A stretch of 64,000 nt of DNA from Acidobacteriota bacterium. GTDB taxonomy: Bacteria; Acidobacteriota; Terriglobia; Bryobacterales; Bryobacteraceae. A program made the position numbers and the translations under genes. Location of the stretch: NCBI GenBank assembly GCA_018268935.1, contig JAFDVS010000071.1, positions 94,885-158,884 on the forward strand, read 5' to 3'. Positions 51,018 to 59,256 of this stretch are shown here, piece after piece; the first letter of the stretch is position 1; each line of letters begins with the position of its first letter. The notes beneath the pieces are model-generated. The model was not told the DNA's origin, did not search any database, and saw only the letters and a program-made list of their open reading frames with translations.

Positions 51018-52461
51018 GGACGAGGCTCTTGGTGATGAGGCGATTGCGGTCCACGGAGAGAGCCACGACGCGGGTGCGGCGGGAGGTATTGGTGAGGAGG
51101 TCGAAGGCCTGCTCGGCGATGACCATGGGGCCGGCATCGAGCGTGGCGACGAACCTGTCGGCGGGCTTTTTGAGGATTCTGTGACGGACCTCGCGCAGAC
51201 CATCGTAGCCTACGACTTTGGTTTTCGGGGCGTTTTCGAGTTTGTGCTGGTATCGATCCAGGGCGTCGGCAACGCCGAGGGCCATGTCGTCGTTGGCGGC
51301 GACAATGACGCGATAGGGCCAAGGTTTTCCGGAGGCGCTGAAGGATTCGATTTTTTTGCGGACGGCAACATAGGCATCGTCGCGATCCCAAGTGTCGAGG
51401 GTGATGTGCTCGTCGAGATTGCCGGAGATCAAGCCGAGGGAGCTGAGTTGCTGCTCGAAGAAAAGCTTTCTGTCTTTGGCGGATTGATAGAGCTGGCTGG
51501 CATGAACGAGGAGGACTTGTCCGGGTTTGGCGTATTTGGCGACCTCCCCGCAGAGAAGATTCACTCCGTTTCTACTTGTGGCCTTGAGGATGAAGAGATT
51601 TCTGGGGCTGGGCGAGCGGGCGCCGGGCTTCGGTTTTGGGAACTCATTCAAGGCGACGATGCGGCAGCCGGCGTTGCCGAGAATCTCCAATTGTTCGAGG
51701 ACGGAGTCGGAGCGGCTATCGCTGACGATTTCCGGCCAAATGAGGAATAAATACCGCGGAATTGGGCCTTGCGCCAAGTCGCGGATGACGGAGCGGAAAT
51801 CGGGGAGGCTGCGAAATGTGGGGCAAGGCCTGAGAAACATGCCGTGATCGCGCAGGCGGCGCATGAGGTGGTATTCGAGGTCGATATTGAAAGAGTCGCA
51901 GGCGGTGGCATCGCGTGGGACGCAGAGGACTAATTCTTCGCGGAGGGCGCCGCGGGCGAAGTTGCCGAGTAGCTGTACGGCCTTTCTTTCGAGTTCCTCG
52001 TCATCGGCAAAGCGGTGGACGACGAAGAGGCGTTCGGCGCGTTTGAGGAAGGCGCTCAACTGGCGTTGCTTGGAGGGATTCTGTTCGCGATGGGTGTCGG
52101 CCTGTGGATATTCAGGGCCCATGACGAAGAGGATGGTGGGGAGGTTGAGGCGGAGCGCTTCGTTGAACTCCAATTCGGTCAGGGATAGTTTTTTTGGATT
52201 GCGGTTGCGGCATCGAGGGACGTGGCCGTAGCGGCGGCCGATGACGCCGATGTAGGCAGAAGCCTCTCTCACCATGGACAAGGATGCTTCAATCAAGTCG
52301 GTGGCGGGCTTGGTGGGGTCGTGCTCCATGGCGACGGGGAAGAACTTGGTGGCGAGCGCGGCTTTCATCAAGGCGAGCCGGCAATGGGCCAAGTCCTCAA
52401 AGGTGCCTGAGATCATGACGCCTGGAAACGAACGCGGGTGAGGATGCGTCGTGTCTGCCAT
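51010..52461 (-). CDS. DUF4062 fused to a periplasmic-binding-protein-fold domain
   Basis: 483 residues, no signal peptide, so cytoplasmic. Residues 14-170 are DUF4062: VMISGTFEDLAHCR, FFPVAMEHDP, ASAYIGVIGRRYGHVP and SLTELEFNEAL, a Rossmann-like sensor found at the N-terminus of large STAND-type immune ATPases. Residues 177-470 follow the LacI/type-I periplasmic-binding-protein fold: VIVAANDDMALGVADAL (386-402), KTKVVGYDG (413-421) and FVATLDAGP (437-445) are the sugar-site strands. No NTPase or effector nuclease is present. The combination is not one I know. Coupled to the methyltransferase gene downstream. Confidence 0.82.
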   Translation of the reverse strand: MADTTHPHPRSFPGVMISGTFEDLAHCRLALMKAALATKFFPVAMEHDPTKPATDLIEASLSMVREASAYIGVIGRRYGHVPRCRNRNPKKLSLTELEFNEALRLNLPTILFVMGPEYPQADTHREQNPSKQRQLSAFLKRAERLFVVHRFADDEELERKAVQLLGNFARGALREELVLCVPRDATACDSFNIDLEYHLMRRLRDHGMFLRPCPTFRSLPDFRSVIRDLAQGPIPRYLFLIWPEIVSDSRSDSVLEQLEILGNAGCRIVALNEFPKPKPGARSPSPRNLFILKATSRNGVNLLCGEVAKYAKPGQVLLVHASQLYQSAKDRKLFFEQQLSSLGLISGNLDEHITLDTWDRDDAYVAVRKKIESFSASGKPWPYRVIVAANDDMALGVADALDRYQHKLENAPKTKVVGYDGLREVRHRILKKPADRFVATLDAGPMVIAEQAFDLLTNTSRRTRVVALSVDRNRLITKSLVHD

Positions 52462-52558
52462 CAGACCAATATCAGATAAACAAGCGGCTGATTCAAGGCA
52501 GGTGGGTATGGGACCGGGATTGAGGCTACACTGTTAGGCAAAGGGGTCTGGCTGGTAC

Positions 52559-53911
52559 ATGTGGATTACTTTGCTTTTCTTCGCGGCGCTGTCGTTTGCG
52601 CAGACGGCGGTGGTGGTGACGATTGCGGGCGGGGAGCGCGGGTATGGGGGCGATGGCGGGCCGGGGGCTGGGGCTCAGTTTTCGCTGGCGAGTGTGGCCA
52701 ATCCGTGCGATCCGGCGCGGTTTGAACAGGTTTCTCATTTGTCGGTGGATGGCGAGGGGAACGTGTATGTGGCGGATTCGAATAATCACCGGATCCGGCG
52801 GATTGGGGCGAATGGGGTGGTGGAGACGGTGGCGGGGTCGGGGACGCGGCCGGCGGTGAATCTGCGGTGCGAGGCGATTACGGGGATCGGGGACGGGCCG
52901 GTGCTGGAATCGCGGCTGTTTACGCCTTCGATGGCGGTGATGCATGGGAATGGGAATCTGATTGTGGCGGATCAGATGAATAACCGGGTGCGGCAGGTTG
53001 TGGCGGGGCAGATTTCGACGTTGGCGGGGAGCGGGCTGCATAATTTGTTTGCGCCGGGGATTCCGGCGACGGCATCGCCGATGGATTGGCCGACGGCGCT
53101 GGGAGTGGATGCGGCGGGGCTGGTGTACTTCAGCGAGATGCATAGCAACCGGGTGGGGCGGGTGGAGGCGAATGGGCGGCTGGCGGCTGTGGCGGGCGTC
53201 GGGTTTCCAGGGTTTTCGGGAGATGGGGGAAGGGCGGTGGCGGCGACGCTGCGGCGGCCGACGGGGATGGCTTTCGATGCGGCGGGGAATTTGTATATCG
53301 CCGATAGCGGGAATCACCGGGTGCGGAAGGTGGACGCGGCGGGGTTGATTACGACGGTGGCGGGGAATGGACGGGCGGAGTTTGGCGGGGATGGCGGGCC
53401 GGCGGTGGAGGCATCGCTGAATAATCCGATGGATGTGAAGGTGGATTTAGAGGGGAATTTGTATATTGCGGATACTTTGAATCACCGGGTGCGGAAGGTG
53501 GATGCGGCGGGGGTAATTACGACAGTGGCGGGGACGGGGGAGCCGGGGCGTGGGGAGGATCTGGTGGCGGCGGCGGAGAGCGCGGTGGATCATCCGTCGT
53601 CAGTGGCGGTGGATCGGGCGGGGGATTTGTATTTCACGGATTGGCAGAATCACCGGGTGCGGAAGGTTGTGTTTGGGGACCGGCCGGTGATTGCGGGGGT
53701 GAAGGATGCGGTGGTTTTGGGGACGGTTAGTATGAGTGTGGCTGGGGTCCGGATGAGTGGGGATGTTGAGATTGACGGGGCCCCGGCTACGGTGGAGGCG
53801 GTTTCGGAGACAGGGGTGACTATATTGCTGCCGGATGGGTTGGGGGTTGGGGTGCATACGTTGCGGGTGGGGCGGAGTGATTTGGTGGCGTTTCGGGTGG
53901 TGGAACCTTGA
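52559..53911 (+). CDS. Secreted NHL-repeat beta-propeller protein
   Basis: 450 residues. Signal peptide to about 14 (LLFFAALSFAQT). Five or more NHL blades with the V-A-D-S-x-N-H-R-(I/V)-R-(R/K) signature (GNVYVADSNNHRIRR, GNLYIADTLNHRVRKVD). The last about 75 residues are an IPT/TIGR03437-like beta module (MSVAGVRMSGDVEIDGAPAT). Likely outer-surface binding protein. Its TGA stop overlaps the TTG start of the next gene by 4 bp. Confidence 0.88.
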   Translation: MWITLLFFAALSFAQTAVVVTIAGGERGYGGDGGPGAGAQFSLASVANPCDPARFEQVSHLSVDGEGNVYVADSNNHRIRRIGANGVVETVAGSGTRPAVNLRCEAITGIGDGPVLESRLFTPSMAVMHGNGNLIVADQMNNRVRQVVAGQISTLAGSGLHNLFAPGIPATASPMDWPTALGVDAAGLVYFSEMHSNRVGRVEANGRLAAVAGVGFPGFSGDGGRAVAATLRRPTGMAFDAAGNLYIADSGNHRVRKVDAAGLITTVAGNGRAEFGGDGGPAVEASLNNPMDVKVDLEGNLYIADTLNHRVRKVDAAGVITTVAGTGEPGRGEDLVAAAESAVDHPSSVAVDRAGDLYFTDWQNHRVRKVVFGDRPVIAGVKDAVVLGTVSMSVAGVRMSGDVEIDGAPATVEAVSETGVTILLPDGLGVGVHTLRVGRSDLVAFRVVEP

Positions 53912-55542
53912 GTTACGCGCCGGCCTGGAGGCCCGCGCCACTGCTGATCGCGACGATGATGGTGTTTGGGGCGGAGCCGGGGGCTCGGGTGGAAGCGGAT
54001 GGTTTGGTGGCTGGGCGAGAGGCTGCGATTGTGGTGCGGCTGCGGGATGGGCGGGCGGGGTTGGAGGCGGCGATTGATATGCCTTCGATGCCGGGGATGG
54101 CGGTGGCTCGGTATTCGTTTGCGGCTCCGGCGGGGGAGGTGGTGCGGATTGGGCATACGTTTCCGCATGGCGGGGCGTTCCGGCTGCGATTGACGGTTTC
54201 GGGGCGGACGGAGGAGTTTGCCTTGCGGGTGCGGGGTGGGAACGAGAACGATTTGATGATGGCGGCGATGGGTCCGGCGGCGGGTGGGGGATGGTATGCG
54301 TCGGGGACGAGCCAGGTTCCGCGCGAGACGCCGCAGTTGATGACGAATTGGGATGGTCATGGGTGGAATGTGATGTTGCATGGGGTGGGGATGTTGACGC
54401 ATATCAATCAGACGGGGCCTCGGGGGCGGGATAAGATATTCGCGGCGAACTGGCTGATGGGGATGGCGTCGCACAAGGTGGGTCCGGGGGTGTTGACGCT
54501 GCGGTCGATGGTGACGCTGGAGCCGTTGACGGTGACGGGGAAGCGGTATCCGCTGCTGTTTCAGACGGGGGAGACGGCGAATGGGGTGCCGATTGTGAAC
54601 GGGCAGCATCCGCACGATTTTGTGATGGAACTGGCGGCGGCGTACCAGGTGAAGCTGAGCGCGCGGACGTCGGTGAGTTTGTATGGGGGGCCTCGGGGGG
54701 ATCCGGCGCTGGGACCGCCGGCGTTTCCGCACCGGATGTCGGCGTCGGAAAATCCGCTGGCGGTGATTTCGCACCATCACCAGGATTCAACGCATATTTC
54801 GGGGAATGTCGTGACCGGCGGGGTGACGTATGGGCCGGTGACTTGGGAGGTGTCGGGGTTTCACGGGCGGGAGCCGGATGAGAAGCGGTGGGGGATGGAG
54901 AGCGGGGGAATTGATTCGGTGTCGACACGGTTGACGGTGTCACCGACGGCGCGATGGACGGGGCAATTTTCGATTGGTCGGATTAACAACCGGGAGACGA
55001 CGCATCCGATTCGGGATACGTTGCGGACGACTGCTTCGTTGGGATATGCGCGGAAATTGCGGCGCGGGCATTGGGCTTCGACGCTGGTGTGGGGGCGGAA
55101 TCATGATCTCGCGTTTACGCAGTTGCCGTCGCTGAATCCGGTGCTGCCGGTGGATTCGGAGTTCAAACATATTGTGTCGGTGCCGACGCGGATTCCGGGG
55201 CAGAAATACAATTCGTATCTGGCGGAGTCGACGCTGCGGTTCAAGAGCAGGAATTGGGTTTGGGGGCGGGTGGAGAATACGGATAAAGACACGCTGCTGT
55301 TGTTTGAGGAGGCTCCGTTTTTGTTGTTGGTGGATGAGCAGAGGTATGCGCGGGTGCAGTTGGTGACGGCGGGGTATAGCCGGGAGTTGCGGAGCGGGGT
55401 GAGTTGGCTGAGTCCTTCGTTGGGCGGGCAGGTGACCTGGTTTCGGGCTCCGGAGCGGTTAGCGCCGGTGTTTGGGGTGAACAGCTTTGGGGCGCAGGTG
55501 ATTTTGCGGGTACGGTTGGGGGCTTGGTTCCGGGGGGAGTGA
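53908..55542 (+). CDS. FixH-like domain plus outer-membrane beta-barrel protein
   Basis: 544 residues if started at TTG 53908, which overlaps the previous stop (TTGA); the signal peptide core LLIATMMVFGA supports this, and ATG 53956 would remove it. Residues 25-105 are FixH/YtkA-like (AIDMPSMPGMAVARYSFAAPAGEVVRIG, in parts). The rest is barrel-like, with Met/His-rich GQHPHDFVMEL and SHHHQDSTHISG. Similar proteins occur in copper-handling loci; metal binding is inferred. An intergenic repeat (53911-53941) encodes the residues before the hydrophobic core. Confidence 0.72.
   Translation: MSYAPAWRPAPLLIATMMVFGAEPGARVEADGLVAGREAAIVVRLRDGRAGLEAAIDMPSMPGMAVARYSFAAPAGEVVRIGHTFPHGGAFRLRLTVSGRTEEFALRVRGGNENDLMMAAMGPAAGGGWYASGTSQVPRETPQLMTNWDGHGWNVMLHGVGMLTHINQTGPRGRDKIFAANWLMGMASHKVGPGVLTLRSMVTLEPLTVTGKRYPLLFQTGETANGVPIVNGQHPHDFVMELAAAYQVKLSARTSVSLYGGPRGDPALGPPAFPHRMSASENPLAVISHHHQDSTHISGNVVTGGVTYGPVTWEVSGFHGREPDEKRWGMESGGIDSVSTRLTVSPTARWTGQFSIGRINNRETTHPIRDTLRTTASLGYARKLRRGHWASTLVWGRNHDLAFTQLPSLNPVLPVDSEFKHIVSVPTRIPGQKYNSYLAESTLRFKSRNWVWGRVENTDKDTLLLFEEAPFLLLVDEQRYARVQLVTAGYSRELRSGVSWLSPSLGGQVTWFRAPERLAPVFGVNSFGAQVILRVRLGAWFRGE
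53911..53941 (+). repeat. Intergenic palindromic repeat, type B copy 1
   Basis: 31 bp, identical to 59991-60021, core CCGGCCTGGAGGCCCGCG. Lies over the stop of the NHL gene and the first codons of the barrel gene, where it is translated as YAPAWRPAP. Confidence 0.85.
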
Positions 55543-55548
55543 GTGAGC

Positions 55549-55573
55549 GCGCCGGCCTGGAGGCCCGCGCCAC
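55549..55573 (+). repeat. Intergenic palindromic repeat, type B copy 2
   Basis: 25 bp identical to the core of the copies at 53911 and 59991 but without the AGTTAC left edge. Starts 6 bp after the stop of the barrel gene and upstream of the DoxX-fusion start. Confidence 0.85.
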
Positions 55574-55619
55574 CGTGGGCTTTGGGTGTTGGATTGCTTG
55601 GGGGAATCGGAGGCTTTTT

Positions 55620-57059
55620 GTGTCCCATTCCCAACCTGCTTCGTTTCGCTATCTGCTGCCGGTGTTGCGGATTGCCATCGGGTGGCACTTCCTGTATGAA
55701 GGATTGGTGAAATTGATCTACGCCGGATGGAGTTCGGCGGGATTTTTGCAGGCGAGCACGGGGCCGCTGGCGGGCGTGTTCCGGGCGATTGGTGGGAATT
55801 CGGTGGCGGTGACGGTTGTTGATTTTCTCAACATCTGGGGCTTGATTGCGGTGGGACTTGGGTTGATGCTGGGGGTTTTGACCCGGTGGGCGTCGGTGGG
55901 CGGGATGGTGTTGCTGGGGTTGTATTACCTGGCGAATCCGCCGTTGTTTGGGTTGCCGGTGGCGGGGAGCGATGGGAGCTACCTGATTGTGAACCGGAAT
56001 CTGATTGAGATGCTGACGCTGGGGTTCTTTGTGGCGTGGCGGCCGGTGGTGGATGAAGTGGCGCAGGCGTCGCGGCGGGAGATGCTGGCGGCGGCGGCGG
56101 GGTTGCCGGTGATGGGGGCGTTTCTGCTGGCGGTGCTGCGGAAGCATGGGTACCGGAGCTTTGAGGAGATGAATCTGCGGATGCGGGGGCCGGGGCCGAA
56201 CCGGGTGGTGGCGAATCCGACGATACGGAGTTTTCAGTTCGCGAAGGTGGGGGATTTGCGGGCGCGGCCTCCGATGGCTCAGATTGGCAAAGTGCAGTTC
56301 AGCCGGCTGATTTTGGGCGGGAATCTGATTGGGGGATGGGCGCATGCTCGGGATCTGATTTATGTGTCGAAGCTGGTGAAGGCGTATCATCACCGGGACA
56401 AGGTGTTTGAGACGTTCGCGCTGGCCGAGTCGTGCGGGGTGAATGCGATTCTGACGAATCCGATGCTGTGCGAGACCATTAATGATTACTGGAGGAATGG
56501 CGGGCGGATTAAGTTTATTTCCGATTGCGGGGGGAAGAATGTGCTGGAGATGATCCAGCGGTCGATTGATAAGGGGGCGGCGGCTTGTTACATTCAGGGG
56601 GCGGTGACGGATCAGTTGGTGAAGGACGGGAATTACGATTTGATTGCGAAGGGGCTGGAGTTGATCCGGAAGAACGGGATTCCGGCGGGCATCGGGGCGC
56701 ATGAACTGGCGACGGTGAAGGGCGTGGTGGGACGCGGGCTGGCGCCGGATTTCTGGATGAAGACGCTGCATGAGTGCAATTACTGGTCGGCACGGAAGGA
56801 TCAGCAGCACGACAATATCTGGTGTACGGAGCCGGAGGATACGGTGGCTTTCATGAAGGAGCGGCCGGAGCCGTGGATTGCGTTCAAGGTGCTGGCGGCG
56901 GGGGCGATTGATCCGAAGCGCGGGTTCCGGTATGCGCTGGAGAGCGGGGCGGATTTTTTGTGCGTGGGGATGTATGATTTTCAGGTTGTGGACGATGTGA
57001 ATTTGTTCTGCGATGTGTTGAATAAGGGTTTGGTGAGAGGACGGGAGTGGCGGGCATGA
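55620..57059 (+). CDS. DoxX membrane domain fused via internal Tat signal to a TIM-barrel domain
   Basis: 479 residues from a GTG with GGAGG about 7 bases upstream; the frame is open to 55404 but crosses the barrel gene and a repeat. Residues 1-145 are a DoxX-like four-helix membrane unit (LRIAIGWHFLYEGLVKLIYAG, LGLGLMLGVLTRW-type). At about 150 comes SRREMLAAAAGLPVMGAFLL, which has the form of a Tat signal, internally placed. Residues 215-479 look like an aldo/keto-reductase-like barrel (VQFSRLILGGNLIGGW, NAILTNPML, GVNAI...), seen alone as Tat proteins in related genomes. Function unknown. Confidence 0.78.
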   Translation: MSHSQPASFRYLLPVLRIAIGWHFLYEGLVKLIYAGWSSAGFLQASTGPLAGVFRAIGGNSVAVTVVDFLNIWGLIAVGLGLMLGVLTRWASVGGMVLLGLYYLANPPLFGLPVAGSDGSYLIVNRNLIEMLTLGFFVAWRPVVDEVAQASRREMLAAAAGLPVMGAFLLAVLRKHGYRSFEEMNLRMRGPGPNRVVANPTIRSFQFAKVGDLRARPPMAQIGKVQFSRLILGGNLIGGWAHARDLIYVSKLVKAYHHRDKVFETFALAESCGVNAILTNPMLCETINDYWRNGGRIKFISDCGGKNVLEMIQRSIDKGAAACYIQGAVTDQLVKDGNYDLIAKGLELIRKNGIPAGIGAHELATVKGVVGRGLAPDFWMKTLHECNYWSARKDQQHDNIWCTEPEDTVAFMKERPEPWIAFKVLAAGAIDPKRGFRYALESGADFLCVGMYDFQVVDDVNLFCDVLNKGLVRGREWRA

Positions 57060-57100
57060 CAGAGCGGTGAAATTTGGGTACCTTTGAAAGAGAGGCCCCA

Positions 57101-57361
57101 ATGACAATCACCTTGCCTTTGGAACCGCGAGAGGAAGCACGGCTGCTGGCCGTGGCTAGAGCGCGAGGACTTTCCGCGGATGCCTTGGTACGAGCGGCTT
57201 TAGACGATATCCTTGCCGAGGCGTCGGAGGAAGTTACTGAAAAAGAGCCAACACGGTCTTTGCGCGGGCTCTTGGCGGGGTATGGCACTGCACCATCGGC
57301 AGAGGAGATCGACCGGAATCGTGCGGAGATGTTCGCGGACTTTCCGCGATCGGATGTTTGA
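57101..57361 (+). CDS. vapB: Antitoxin of an intact VapBC module
   Basis: 86 residues from the ATG with GAGAGG upstream. MTITLPLEPREEARLLAVARA and GLSADALVRAALDDIL form an RHH/CopG-like unit; the tail SLRGLLAGYG and EEIDRNRAEMFADFPR is the toxin-binding part. The stop lies directly before the toxin's GTG. Confidence 0.85.
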   Translation: MTITLPLEPREEARLLAVARARGLSADALVRAALDDILAEASEEVTEKEPTRSLRGLLAGYGTAPSAEEIDRNRAEMFADFPRSDV

Positions 57362-57763
57362 GTGATTGTTGCGATCGCAGACACACACGCAGCGATCTGG
57401 TATCTGTTCTCTGATCCGCGATTGGGGAGCGGGGCTTCTCGGTGGATTGAAGAGACCCGAGCCAAGGGTGACCACATTGGGGTTTCGGCGATCACTCTGG
57501 CTGAGATGGTTTACCTGGTGGAGAAGGGACGCATCCCGCCAACTTCAATACGGGATCTTTACGCTGCGCTTTCTGACCCGAAGTCCGTTTTTCAAGTAGT
57601 TGCTGTCGATGAAGCAGTCGCGATGCAAATGACGGGTGTGCCGCGTGAAGAGATACCTGATTTGCCCGACCGTGTGATTGCGGCAACGGCCTTACTGCGA
57701 GGTATTCCGGTATTGAGCCGGGACGGGCGGATTCGGAGTTCGGGGATCACGACAATCTGGTAA
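57362..57763 (+). CDS. vapC: VapC PIN-domain toxin, intact
   Basis: 133 residues from a GTG directly after the antitoxin stop. PIN residues are complete: D7 in IADTHAAIW, E48 in SAITLAEMVYL, D102 in LPDRVIAATAL and D119 in LSRDGRI, giving the four-acid site of VapC RNases, which cleave tRNA or rRNA in relatives. Unlike the modules at 38.8-45.2 kb this pair appears functional. Convergent with the secreted protein gene at 57774. Confidence 0.9.
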   Translation: MIVAIADTHAAIWYLFSDPRLGSGASRWIEETRAKGDHIGVSAITLAEMVYLVEKGRIPPTSIRDLYAALSDPKSVFQVVAVDEAVAMQMTGVPREEIPDLPDRVIAATALLRGIPVLSRDGRIRSSGITTIW

Positions 57764-57773
57764 ACGCTTCGGG

Positions 57774-59123
57774 TTATTGGGGAGGCCTGTCTTTCCAGAG
57801 CGGGGATTCCCAGACTTCGTACTCCAGGCATTCCTTGCAATTGATGCGGAGGACATCGTTGCTGAGGATCAGGTGGAGTGGGGTGTCGGAATCGAAGATG
57901 TGGGGGATGAGGCCGGAGTGTTGCGTGCGGGGGAGGGTGCCGGATTGGGCGAAGATCAGGTAGCGGCGGCCTTGTTGGACTTCGAGTTGGAAACGGCCGT
58001 TGCTGTTGGTGCGGACGGTGTCCACTTGGGCTTTGCGGGGTGGGAAGCCGGGGTCGAAGAGGGTGACACGGGCGAAGGCTGGGGTACCGTCGGGGGTGGT
58101 GACTAAGCCTTGGATGGTTTTGCGGGTGGGGATGGGGAGGAGACGGAATTCGATATTCTCGACGCTTTCGCCGTTTTTGAGGGTGATGGGTGGGGAGATG
58201 GTGAGGGGATAGGGGTTGCGAGTGCCGGCCCAATCGCGCTGGTCGGGGGGCTGATCGGTGTTGAAGCTGAGTTGGTAGGCACCCATGGGGATGTTGTCGA
58301 AGCGAAAGCTGCCGTCATCGCTGGATGCGGGGTTCTGGAAGAGTTGGGGATTTGAGGTGGGAGGGATTGCGGAGATGTGGACAGGCTTCCTGGGAACAGG
58401 ATTGCCGGCTGCGTCGAGAAGTTTGCCGGAGATCGAGGCGAAGGGCTGAGTGATGAAGGCTTCGTCTCGGCATTGGCCAGGAGTGAGGGAGAAGGTGCGA
58501 TGTTTGTAGGTTTCGGCGAGTCCGGAGATCGAGGCGGTGAGTTGGAATTCGCCTGGCGGGATGCCGGTGAAGGCGTAGTCGCCTTTGGCGTTGGTGGTGG
58601 ATTCCCAATGCTGTTCGCCACTGCGGAGTTGGAGACGGATGCCGGGAGTGGGGATAGTGGCTTTGAGGGGCTTCCAGCGGAGGTCAGTGGGGTCGGCGGT
58701 GGCGAAGCCGAAGATCTGGACGGGGCTTTGCGGGTTGTTGAGGGTGCGGAGGGCTTCGATGTATTCGGTGGCATCTTGGATGGTGGTGGAGTAGGAGCCG
58801 CAACCGCCGGTAAACAGGCGGCCGATGTTGTTGCGCCGTGTTTCTATGAAATAGGCTTTGCCGGTTTGGAAGCTGATGCCGCAGGAACTGTTGGATGTGT
58901 AGACGTCGACTTGGGTGTTGCTAGGGATGCCTCGGAGGGCTTCGTCGATGCGGATGCGGGCGCGGAGGGTGTCTCCCAGGTTGTCGAGGGAGAGGACGCG
59001 GCCGGTGAAGGCGATCTGGACGTCTTGCATAGCGCGGCAGGGGCGGAGTGGGGGAGTATGGAGGCAGACGCAGGCTTGGGATGGAGTGATGAGGAGGTGC
59101 AATGCCGTGAGCAGGCCTAGCAT
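57774..59123 (-). CDS. Secreted TIMP-like protein with Cna/carboxypeptidase-regulatory repeats
   Basis: 449 residues from the ATG opening MLGLLTALHLLITPSQA; upstream frame is non-coding. After cleavage the mature protein begins CVC, and residues 18-135 follow the NTR/TIMP-like pattern (IAFTGRVLSL, SSCGISFQTGKAYFI, LFTGGCG). Three Cna-B/carboxypeptidase-regulatory modules follow, each with DGSFRFDNIP- or KGDYAFTGIPPG-type motifs. Probably a surface or protease-interacting protein; function inferred. Tandem paralogue of 59257-59970. Confidence 0.8.
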   Translation of the reverse strand: MLGLLTALHLLITPSQACVCLHTPPLRPCRAMQDVQIAFTGRVLSLDNLGDTLRARIRIDEALRGIPSNTQVDVYTSNSSCGISFQTGKAYFIETRRNNIGRLFTGGCGSYSTTIQDATEYIEALRTLNNPQSPVQIFGFATADPTDLRWKPLKATIPTPGIRLQLRSGEQHWESTTNAKGDYAFTGIPPGEFQLTASISGLAETYKHRTFSLTPGQCRDEAFITQPFASISGKLLDAAGNPVPRKPVHISAIPPTSNPQLFQNPASSDDGSFRFDNIPMGAYQLSFNTDQPPDQRDWAGTRNPYPLTISPPITLKNGESVENIEFRLLPIPTRKTIQGLVTTPDGTPAFARVTLFDPGFPPRKAQVDTVRTNSNGRFQLEVQQGRRYLIFAQSGTLPRTQHSGLIPHIFDSDTPLHLILSNDVLRINCKECLEYEVWESPLWKDRPPQ

Positions 59124-59256
59124 CGGATTCAGTATGGCATGGGTTGGGAGGCGTTGGGCCAAAAGGTCTGGGGATACACGTTGGTGTGAGGGGACGAGAG
59201 GATGTAGGAGCCCATCGCGAGGCGACGCATGCGGAAACGTTTGCCTGGGACTGGGG

